DNA from: Intestinibaculum porci
GTDB taxonomy: Bacteria > Bacillota_I > Bacilli_A > Erysipelotrichales > Coprobacillaceae
Direction: 5' to 3'
DNA length: 64,000 nucleotides
Assembly (NCBI RefSeq): GCF_003925875.1
Contig: NZ_AP019309.1
Location: 744,001 to 808,000 of the forward strand
The notes below the pieces were generated by a model. The model ran no database searches, was not told where the DNA came from, and worked only from the letters and a program-made list of their open reading frames with translations. Within the stretch, counting starts at the first letter, position 1; each line of letters begins with the position of its first letter. This document shows, piece by piece, positions 57,460 through 64,000 of this stretch. The position numbers and the translations under genes are program-made.

Positions 57460-58200
57460 ATGGAAATTTTAGGAAAAGTCCATTCTATTGAAAGCTTTGG
57501 CTCCGCTGATGGACCAGGTGTCAGATTCCTGATCTTCTTACATGGCTGTCCCTTACGCTGCCAATTCTGTCATAATCCCGATACCTGGGGTTCGCAAAAG
57601 TTTACCGAAGAAACAGCGGATGCTCTACTGAAAAAAGCTGTTCGTTATAAGGACTACTGGGGGACAAATGGCGGAATCACGGTATCGGGCGGAGAACCGC
57701 TTTATCAGATTGATTTCTTATTAGATTTATTGAAGAAAGCAAAAGCCCAAGGCATTAATACGTGTATTGATACGTCCGGCGGCTGTTTTACCCATGAAGG
57801 AGAATGGTTTGCAAAGTTTGAAGAACTGATGCAGTATACCGACTTGCTTTTATTAGATATCAAAGAAATCAATAATGAGCGCCATAAAGTCATTACTGGG
57901 AAAGAGAATACCAATATCTTAGAAATGGCTCGCTATTTATCAGATATCAAGAAGCCGGTCTGGATCCGACATGTCTTAGTTCCGGAAAGATCAGATTATG
58001 ATGAAGACTTAAAGGCTTTACATGACTTTATTGAAACGTTAGATAATGTGCAGCGCGTAGAAGTCTTGCCTTATCATACTTTAGGTGTTTATAAATGGAA
58101 AGAATTAGGGATTCCTTATAAATTAGAAGGGATTGACCCGCCAACCCCGAAGCGCGTTGCCAACGCTAAAGCTCTATTACATACAGATGAGTACCACTAA
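57460..58200 (+). CDS. pflA: Pyruvate formate-lyase activating enzyme
   Basis: 246 aa. Radical SAM cluster CPLRCQFCHNPDTW (CxxxCxxC), GGEP-like SGGEPLYQIDFL. It generates the glycyl radical on PflB by reductive SAM cleavage. Start ATG 57460 after GAGGAAATATC. Probably transcribed by read-through from pflB. Confidence 0.96.
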   Translation: MEILGKVHSIESFGSADGPGVRFLIFLHGCPLRCQFCHNPDTWGSQKFTEETADALLKKAVRYKDYWGTNGGITVSGGEPLYQIDFLLDLLKKAKAQGINTCIDTSGGCFTHEGEWFAKFEELMQYTDLLLLDIKEINNERHKVITGKENTNILEMARYLSDIKKPVWIRHVLVPERSDYDEDLKALHDFIETLDNVQRVEVLPYHTLGVYKWKELGIPYKLEGIDPPTPKRVANAKALLHTDEYH

Positions 58201-58277
58201 TGTGGTACTTTTTAAATATCAAAATAAATTGACATAAGAAATAACCTATGATAAAAAGATAGGGAGGTGAAGGAAAA

Positions 58278-58943
58278 TTGAAAGTCAAAAGAATAAAATG
58301 GCTTTATCGCTTACTCTATATCATGTTATTAACCTATGGTTTATCCTTAGATTATGCCAGCTGGCTCAATCATCCGCATAATGAATTTCTGGTATACTAT
58401 ACTTCGCAGTCTAATCTCTTATGCCTGGGAATGATGATACTTTTATTTGTTCAAACAACCAGAGAACTATTAATGAAAAGGGAAAGTGGACATTTACTGG
58501 TGGTGCCGCAGTATCTCATCAGTATTTATATCCTTATAACCTGCCTGATTTATAATGTCTTATTAGGCAATCCCTTTTCAGCTAGTTACTGGACGCGTAA
58601 CAGCTATAACTGGATCATCCATTTGGCTGGACCAATCCTCTTTATCTTAGATTTCTTTTTGTTTAGTAAAGCGGGAAAATTAAAAAAGACCACGCCGTTA
58701 TGGATCATCATTTATCCTTATATCTACGTGCTCTTTATTTTAATAAGAGGGATCATGTTAAATCATACTTATCATGGTCATATTCCCGCTTCTTATGTTG
58801 TTTATCCTTATTTCTTCTTAGATGTCAGTCATTTAGGATATTCTGGGGTTTTCCTATGGGTAGGGATATTAACGATTGTCTTTATCGCTTTGGGTTATCT
58901 CTTCTACGCCATTGATCGCCTTAAAACACCAAAAGCAGCCTAA
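58278..58943 (+). CDS. Pr6Pr-family (FAR-17a/AIG1-like) membrane protein
   Basis: 221 aa from a TTG with GGGAGGTGA before it. About six helices. YYTSQSNLLCLGMMILLF near the second helix and IIHLAGPILFILDFFLF are typical of the Pr6Pr group, related to FAR-17a/AIG1 hydrolases. Function in bacteria unknown. Ends in a tail overlapping the next gene by 4 bp on the opposite strand. Confidence 0.75.
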   Translation: MKVKRIKWLYRLLYIMLLTYGLSLDYASWLNHPHNEFLVYYTSQSNLLCLGMMILLFVQTTRELLMKRESGHLLVVPQYLISIYILITCLIYNVLLGNPFSASYWTRNSYNWIIHLAGPILFILDFFLFSKAGKLKKTTPLWIIIYPYIYVLFILIRGIMLNHTYHGHIPASYVVYPYFFLDVSHLGYSGVFLWVGILTIVFIALGYLFYAIDRLKTPKAA

Positions 58944-59305
58944 TCAGCTGCTTTTTTTAATAAGGCAAGATCAACAAGAGGGGCATTACAGAGATGCTCT
59001 AATAGCGCTAAAGAATAGGGGCGCTGATTGAGATCGACACTTGCGCGATAGTAAAGCGTATTTGTCTTTTGATCATAATCAAAATTACCATAGGTAGTTT
59101 CTAAGTTGACATCGTTAATTAAATCCGGAATATTTGAATAATGGCCCTTAATTGTAGTCACTAAGAAGAGGGCATGCGCTTTGACGATGAGTTTTAAAAG
59201 ATCACAATCTTCTTCCTGATGAGCAATGTAAAAGATGTTGCCTTGCTGCTGATAGGTATGTCCTGTTAAATACTTCTTTGTCTGTGTTATTAATATTAAA
59301 TCCAT
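58940..59305 (-). CDS. YbjN-like small protein, distal of a pair
   Basis: 121 aa; GAGGTAAG upstream. Not firmly recognised. The block YGNFDYDQKTNTLYYRASVDL parallels YGYFSLNKSNGLMSHIIKVDC of the upstream 150-aa protein, so the two look like paralogues of the YbjN/secretion-chaperone fold. 4-bp gap to its neighbour, so one operon. Confidence 0.55.
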   Translation of the reverse strand: MDLILITQTKKYLTGHTYQQQGNIFYIAHQEEDCDLLKLIVKAHALFLVTTIKGHYSNIPDLINDVNLETTYGNFDYDQKTNTLYYRASVDLNQRPYSLALLEHLCNAPLVDLALLKKAAD

Positions 59306-59309
59306 AGTC

Positions 59310-59762
59310 TTACCTCGCTACAAAATCCATTGCCTGCGCTGGCGTAAGGATACCAGAGAGCAGATAATAAAGGGCACTCGCTACGCCATAAGCACCAAAA
59401 AGGCGAATACCGGTCATAATACTTTCATTAATGACTGCATCGGAAGGAAAGGAATCAGCACAGTCGACTTTGATAATATGGCTCATTAAACCGTTGCTTT
59501 TGTTTAAGGAAAAATAACCATATTCCATGGTCACATTCAGACGGGTAAAAAAGTCGATTACCATTGGAAAGCCCGCTTCTTTAAGCGGCATCGGTAAACT
59601 GGTCTGCACCATATAACTGTCTTCGTTAATGAAGAGAAAAGAAGTTAAATGGGTAAATTTACCTTCAATGGTAAAATCAAAACAAAGCGTATCATCAGTC
59701 AGCTGCTTATAATGAATTTGCTCTTTTGTTAAGTAATCACAAAGTTTGTCATAAATTGTCAT
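59310..59762 (-). CDS. YbjN-like small protein, proximal of a pair
   Basis: 150 aa. It has an alpha/beta pattern with KQLTDDTLCFDFTIEGKF and FFTRLNVTMEYGYFSLNKSN, as in the YbjN family, and a C-terminal helical end (SALYYLLSGILTPAQAMDFV). Soluble, no signal. Function unknown. Confidence 0.55.
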   Translation of the reverse strand: MTIYDKLCDYLTKEQIHYKQLTDDTLCFDFTIEGKFTHLTSFLFINEDSYMVQTSLPMPLKEAGFPMVIDFFTRLNVTMEYGYFSLNKSNGLMSHIIKVDCADSFPSDAVINESIMTGIRLFGAYGVASALYYLLSGILTPAQAMDFVAR

Positions 59763-59819
59763 AATATCACCGCTGGTATTATAACAAAAAAAATAAAGGT
59801 CGCAAACGACCTTTATGCG

Positions 59820-60392
59820 TTAGTTCTTATTCTGCATTTCTAACTGTTCCGTGTATTCACGGCAGTGTCTGAAGAATGTAGAAGTATTCATACCGATGGC
59901 TGCGGCAGCTTCCTTGATTGGCAGCTTTTTCGCTTTCCAGAGATAATAGTACTTCTCGAAGTTTTCTGGGTTTTTCACTTTCCGACGACCAAATTTAACA
60001 CCGTTAGCTTTGGCTTTCTTCATACCAGAAATCTTCTTCTGGTTCAGGTAGAAATTGTTCATTTCATAACCGGCTTCAGCGATGTGGATCATAATGTCTT
60101 CCTGGTCGTCAGTCGCGTATTCCCCCGTGCTAAAGAAATCATCAACGATAACTTTGAACTGAACGCCCATTTCATATAACCGATGCCAGCGTGTCACAAA
60201 ATCTTTCCAGTCGGAAGCTAAATCGTGGATCTGGTAGAGAACAAGAGTATCGCCATCCGAAATCTTAGTGAGTAATTCTTCATAACCAGCGTTGTTTGCG
60301 TAGAGATTTTCTGCGCCAACTTCTTCCATCAGCAGCGTTTTTTTATGATCTGAATTTTCCATCAAAAAATCTGTAATAAATCCAAATCTCAT
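59820..60392 (-). CDS. Serine-recombinase-like protein lacking catalytic residues
   Basis: 190 aa from the ATG at 60392 with GGAGG upstream; an upstream extension to 60626 is non-coding. The fold follows resolvase/invertase: GDTLVLYQIHDLASDW where RLDRLGRS is expected, GVQFKVIVDDFFSTGEYATDD, GMKKAKANGVKFGRRKVK, then an HTH (IKEAAAAIGMNTSTFFRHC). The Ser region (RVST) and the catalytic Arg residues are absent. It probably works as a DNA-binding regulator. Confidence 0.75.
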   Translation of the reverse strand: MRFGFITDFLMENSDHKKTLLMEEVGAENLYANNAGYEELLTKISDGDTLVLYQIHDLASDWKDFVTRWHRLYEMGVQFKVIVDDFFSTGEYATDDQEDIMIHIAEAGYEMNNFYLNQKKISGMKKAKANGVKFGRRKVKNPENFEKYYYLWKAKKLPIKEAAAAIGMNTSTFFRHCREYTEQLEMQNKN

Positions 60393-60756
60393 ATGTGTAC
60401 CCTCCTTTTCGTGTTGAATTATAAACAGGTGATTTCCCTCATAGATAATATAGCACAATTGTAAACGAAAAACACAAAAAAATGATGTATTTACAAAATT
60501 AGCAGTCCTCTTGGTAACATAAATTATCTTCATCATTACAATGTAATTTAATTTGAGATAGTAAAAAAAGGTATTGAATCGACATGTTAAATAAATCATA
60601 AAAACAATACAGTAATAAAAAAACATTGATCATAAGAAGGAAAAATGAAATCTCATTAAATATAATTAGCATAAATAGTAATTATTGATAGAAAATATGA
60701 TAATACTGCTTGTTGTTTCATTATATAGCGATTTCGAGATAATTTCAAATATTAAA
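60393..60756. other. AT-rich spacer, no gene
   Basis: About 360 bp between two minus-strand genes; the first ~100 bp should hold the promoter of the resolvase-like gene. No repeats or RNAs recognised. Confidence 0.5.
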
Positions 60757-60777
60757 AATGGCACATGATGTGCCATT
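60757..60777 (-). terminator. Terminator of pepT
   Basis: AATGGCACA / TGTGCCATT perfect stem with TTTTTAATA on the minus strand. Confidence 0.8.
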
Positions 60778-62002
60778 AATAGATGTTGCGGGTATTATTG
60801 CGCAGTATCGCCAGAAGCAATTCTACGGCTTTTTTCATTTCGGTGAGATCACAGTATTCATAAGGACCATGATAGTTATAACCGCCGGTTCCTAAGTTTG
60901 GTGTCGGTAATCCTTTTAAAGAGAGGATCGCTCCATCGGTGCCGCCGCGAATAGGGCTAGCCTTAGGCGTTAAACCAACATCTAACATCGCTTCAGAAAC
61001 CTGATCGACCACTTCTGGATACTGTTCGATGACCGATTTCATATTTTCATACTGCTTTGTAAAGGTGATCTCGATAACGTCGCCATATGTTTCATTGAGA
61101 TATTCCGCTGCCCGGTTCATACGATTCAGTAAGACTTCCATCTTTTCTTCATCGTGTTCACGAATAATATAGCTTAAATGACACGAAGACACATCACCGC
61201 TCATATTATGGAGGTGGATAAAGCCTTCATAATCAGAGGTGTATTCCGGACGATCATGTTCCCCCAGTAAAGCATCAAAATAACGTCCTAAGGTAATGGC
61301 ATTGACCATTTTTCCTTTCGCTGCCCCAGGGTGATAAGATTTCCCGGTAATGATAACTTCGGCTTTATAAGCATTAAAGTTTTCATAGGCAATTTCATCG
61401 ATTGGACCACCATCGACCGTATAGGCATAATCGGCACCAAAACGGTCGATATCAAAGTGTTCGACGCCGCGGCCGACTTCTTCATCAGGAGTGAAGGCCA
61501 CGACGATATCGTGATGTTTAAATTTAGGATGACGATAGAGATATTCAGCCATAGTCATAATAATGGCGATACCGGCTTTATCATCCGCGCCTAATAAGGT
61601 ATTGCCATCAGTGGTAATGAGATCGTGATGGACCTTATTTAATAAAGGGGTCTCAAATTCTGGATCGAGTACCATCCCTTTTTCTTTATTAATGGTAATA
61701 ATCGAACCATCATAATCATGGATGACCTGGGGATGAATATCATGCCCCGGTGCATCAGGTGATGTATCCATATGGGAAATAAAACCAATGACATCTCCTT
61801 TGGTATCGGTATTCCCAGGAATACGGCCATAAACGATACCATATTCATTTCTTTCAATATCTTTGAAGCCTAAAATCTGCATTTCTTCCTTTAAAAAATC
61901 AGCTAAATTGAGCTGCTTCGCCGTGGATGGCGACTGCGTAGAGGCTTCATCAGACTGGGTATCAAAACTTACATACTTTAAAAATCTATTTTCTATTTTC
62001 AT
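60776..62002 (-). CDS. pepT: Tripeptide aminopeptidase (peptidase T)
   Basis: 408 aa. M20B metallopeptidase: GFISHMDTSPD (first zinc His/Asp), LLGADDKAG (bridging Asp), TPDEEVGRG (catalytic Glu and zinc ligand) and RGGTDGAILS. It removes the N-terminal residue of tripeptides in the cytosol. AAGAGGTT before the ATG. Confidence 0.95.
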   Translation of the reverse strand: MKIENRFLKYVSFDTQSDEASTQSPSTAKQLNLADFLKEEMQILGFKDIERNEYGIVYGRIPGNTDTKGDVIGFISHMDTSPDAPGHDIHPQVIHDYDGSIITINKEKGMVLDPEFETPLLNKVHHDLITTDGNTLLGADDKAGIAIIMTMAEYLYRHPKFKHHDIVVAFTPDEEVGRGVEHFDIDRFGADYAYTVDGGPIDEIAYENFNAYKAEVIITGKSYHPGAAKGKMVNAITLGRYFDALLGEHDRPEYTSDYEGFIHLHNMSGDVSSCHLSYIIREHDEEKMEVLLNRMNRAAEYLNETYGDVIEITFTKQYENMKSVIEQYPEVVDQVSEAMLDVGLTPKASPIRGGTDGAILSLKGLPTPNLGTGGYNYHGPYEYCDLTEMKKAVELLLAILRNNTRNIY

Positions 62003-62111
62003 ATCTTAAACCTCTTTTCCATTATAAAGAATTTTCTATTCCTTCTCAACAAATTGTCTAGACAAAATTGATGATATTTTTTATGATGATAGGCGAAAGA
62101 GAGGGCGTGCC

Positions 62112-62696
62112 ATGAAATATTATGCAGTAAAAAAAGGACGAAAAACCGGGATCTTTACCACCTGGGATGACTGTAAAGCGCAGGTAAATGGCTATAAAGG
62201 GGCGGTTTATAAATCATTTTCCACGCGTAGTGAAGCTCAGGCATATTTACAGGCAGCAACGCAGACAAAGGCGCCGGAAGGTTTAGTGGCTTATGTTGAT
62301 GGCAGCTTTAATGCGAAAACGCATGTTTATGGGTATGGCTGTGTCATAATGGAACAGGGGCAGGTGATCAAAAAGATCTATGGCAAAGGGACGCATCCCG
62401 ACTATGTCGGCATGCGGAATGTGGCAGGAGAGATTTTTGGCTCAGAAGTGGCTATTGAATATGCAATTGCCAATGGCTATCAGCATATTAGTGTTTACTA
62501 TGATTATATGGGTATTGAAAAATGGGCTAATGGCTCATGGCAGGCTAATAAACCAGGGACTAAAGCTTACGCCGCTAAAATCAAGGAATATAAAAACCAT
62601 ATTACGATTCATTTCTGCAAAGTCTTAGCGCATTCCGGTAATACGTATAATGATATGGCTGATGCCTTGGCGAAGAAAGCTGTTGGGATTGTATGA
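62112..62696 (+). CDS. Ribonuclease HI with N-terminal RNA-binding domain
   Basis: 194 aa. An N-terminal caulimovirus-VI-type hybrid-binding domain (YYAVKKGRKTGIFTTWDDCK...GYKGAVYKSF), then RNase H: YVDGSFN (Asp), NVAGEIFGSEVAI (Glu), YYDYMGIEKW (Asp) and NDMADALAK (Asp). It cleaves RNA in RNA-DNA hybrids. Overlaps the next gene by 4 bp. Confidence 0.92.
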   Translation: MKYYAVKKGRKTGIFTTWDDCKAQVNGYKGAVYKSFSTRSEAQAYLQAATQTKAPEGLVAYVDGSFNAKTHVYGYGCVIMEQGQVIKKIYGKGTHPDYVGMRNVAGEIFGSEVAIEYAIANGYQHISVYYDYMGIEKWANGSWQANKPGTKAYAAKIKEYKNHITIHFCKVLAHSGNTYNDMADALAKKAVGIV

Positions 62697-63583
62697 GCGA
62701 ACGCATCACGGTCTTTGATATAGAAGTGCTCAACGGCGATCCCGCTTCTGTCTGCTCCATTGGGATTGTCGAATTATTAGACCGGCAAATTGTTAATACC
62801 TACTATTCCCTTATTCGTCCAAAGAATTTAAGCTTTGATGTCTATCGTTATAATGTGCATCATATTCGCATTCAGGATTTAAAAAAGGCGCCATCTTTTA
62901 AGGAAGTATGGCAGGAGATTGCCGTTTACTTCGATCATCGGGTTGTCGTTTCCCATGATGTTCAGGGCGATATGGCTGCTTTACGGGCAGCGATGAAACG
63001 TAATAAAATCGCTTATCCAAGCCTACAAATGAGCTGTACCAATGTGCTAGCCCATTTGCTGGAGCCGCAGTTAGAAAAATATAGTGTGACTGATTTATGC
63101 CAGTATTATGGCATTCCTATGGCTCAGGCTCATCATGCTTTAGCGGATGCACAGGCCTGTGCAAACATCCTTATCAAATTATTAGAAAAAGCGCATATGC
63201 CGAGTTTAACGGTCTTACATGAAGCCTATCATATTGCCTTCGGGGAAATGCATGCCAACTATTATCGCAATATCATTTCTCCGGAGCATGCGGCTTCGGT
63301 CTCGCCGCAAAAGCATGCCTTAACCAATCTCTCGATCGCTTTTACCGGCAATTTACTTACCAGTAAAGAAGATTTACATCGCCAGTTAGATCAGGTGAAA
63401 GCTTATTATAATCGGGAAGTCAATTCGCATACGTCTTACTTAGTGATTGGCAGCCTGGGTTATCGGAAGGTGCGCTATGGCAAAGAAAACCGTAAGGTGC
63501 TTAAAGCCATTGCGCTGCAAAAAGAAGGGCAGGACCTTCAGATTATTCATGAAAAAGAATATCTCCAGTTATTAAAAAAGTAG
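62693..63583 (+). CDS. DnaQ-like 3'-5' exonuclease with C-terminal BRCT domain
   Basis: 296 aa. DEDDh exonuclease: VFDIEVL, SHDVQGDMAALR and HHALADAQA; then from ~205 a BRCT-type domain (LSIAFTGNLLTSKEDLHRQL ... YLVIGSLG). Related to DNA polymerase III epsilon; it may act in repair with the coupled RNase H. A variation is the FDIE with Val-Leu in place of the usual TETTG. Confidence 0.88.
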   Translation: MSERITVFDIEVLNGDPASVCSIGIVELLDRQIVNTYYSLIRPKNLSFDVYRYNVHHIRIQDLKKAPSFKEVWQEIAVYFDHRVVVSHDVQGDMAALRAAMKRNKIAYPSLQMSCTNVLAHLLEPQLEKYSVTDLCQYYGIPMAQAHHALADAQACANILIKLLEKAHMPSLTVLHEAYHIAFGEMHANYYRNIISPEHAASVSPQKHALTNLSIAFTGNLLTSKEDLHRQLDQVKAYYNREVNSHTSYLVIGSLGYRKVRYGKENRKVLKAIALQKEGQDLQIIHEKEYLQLLKK

Positions 63584-63602
63584 AGCCTTATGACTCTACT
63601 TT
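63577..63602. terminator. Bidirectional terminator
   Basis: AAAGTAGAG / CTCTACTTT between converging genes. Confidence 0.8.
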
Positions 63603-63998
63603 CTTGATATACTGGTAATCTCTGACACCCAAGAGACCATTTTTGACTTGGATTGCCACCTTATCACCAGGCTTTAAAGATAACGCTTCTTTCTCCGTAA
63701 TCATAATGCGGTTATAATGTGGGACATCATAATACACCTGATAGCCGCTGGAGATTTTCTTAATGGCTTTGATGGTGACTTTCTTTTCATCGATATTCGT
63801 ATTAAAGAAGCCGTTACGCTCATAGATCGTGATTTGATCACCCGGTTTCTTACCTTGCCCGGCTTTTGTCTTTACCACCGTTTGAAGGTGATCAACTGAG
63901 GTGATATATTTTGCATTATAAACACTGATCATTTTGGTGTTTTGAACATTAACACTGGCGACTTTTCTGGTAATCGTTGTCGCTGATAGAGAAATGTT
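63588..63998 (-). CDS. Unrecognised protein, possibly HlyD/efflux-adaptor-like C-terminus (5' end outside the window)
   Basis: The frame stays open from the stop at 63588 to the window edge, past the ATG at 63932, so this is the C-terminal ~137 residues of a larger protein. Beta-rich with two KPGD-type turns (QGKKPGDQITIYERNG and LKPGDKVAIQVKNG), as in the last barrel of HlyD-type adaptors, but nothing conclusive. Start and family open. Confidence 0.45.
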   Translation of the reverse strand, partial: NISLSATTITRKVASVNVQNTKMISVYNAKYITSVDHLQTVVKTKAGQGKKPGDQITIYERNGFFNTNIDEKKVTIKAIKKISSGYQVYYDVPHYNRIMITEKEALSLKPGDKVAIQVKNGLLGVRDYQYIKKVES

Positions 63999-64000
63999 GA

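Overview
The window is a Firmicutes chromosome segment. The 16S gene (21368-22895), the AT-rich housekeeping genes and the use of pyruvate formate-lyase point to class Erysipelotrichia, probably the Sharpea/Kandleria/Catenibacterium side of the group; I cannot name a species from sequence reading alone.

Layout. (1) 0-6.8 kb: the end of a degenerate EAL-PAS-GGDEF protein, then the translation genes rpsL, rpsG, fusA and tuf, closed by a strong terminator. (2) 6.8-19.7 kb: a mosaic of mobile DNA between tuf and a HAD phosphatase gene. It starts with ermB (macrolide-lincosamide-streptogramin B resistance) with its leader peptide and a Mob/Pre remnant. An operon of a ribbon-helix-helix protein and an unknown duplicated protein follows. 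Next comes an ISL3-type transposase gene split by a 4.1-kb element carrying three tyrosine recombinases in tandem (a RIT-type element). An IS1634-type IS then sits between two identical 580-bp repeats, and a Tn917-like end closes the region about 12 kb from the ermB gene it would normally adjoin. (3) 19.8-26.2 kb: HAD phosphatase, a PTS IIA protein, and a complete 16S-23S-5S operon. (4) 26.3-39.5 kb: cdaA-cdaR-glmM (c-di-AMP and cell wall), a two-component system followed by a sortase fragment, thioredoxin-like lipoproteins, deoD, alr, ridA, trpS with a T-box leader, and spx. (5) 39.5-49 kb: a pilus/surface-protein island: a large repeat adhesin, a small Thr-rich wall protein, an FctA-like pilin, a SipA-like signal-peptidase homologue lacking the general-base lysine, and a class B sortase. 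Diverged copies of a repeat flank the island. (6) 49-64 kb: a CYTH protein, an ISC element encoding IscB (RNA-guided HNH/RuvC nuclease) with its upstream omega-RNA region, then nadK, an RluA-family gene, rodA/ftsW, pflB-pflA, paired YbjN-like genes, a resolvase-like protein without catalytic residues, pepT, an RNase H gene and an exonuclease-BRCT gene, and an incomplete last gene.

How it fits together. The pilus island is self-contained: substrates with VPTGI, LPTGI and VKTGD sorting motifs, a likely assembly chaperone and one sortase. Its two transcription units share a TGTGAC direct repeat with 11-bp period, which suggests one activator, possibly an OmpR-type regulator. The most notable mobile systems are the RIT-like element, which sits exactly at the codons for the first catalytic Asp of the ISL3 transposase with a 6-bp core (GATGAG) at both junctions, and the IscB element without TnpA placed directly in front of nadK. 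Other less familiar items are the four-iteron operator before the RHH gene, a five-copy 16-bp motif before cdaA, and a sortase relic with its catalytic Cys motif downstream of the two-component system. No tRNA genes and no CRISPR arrays were recognised.
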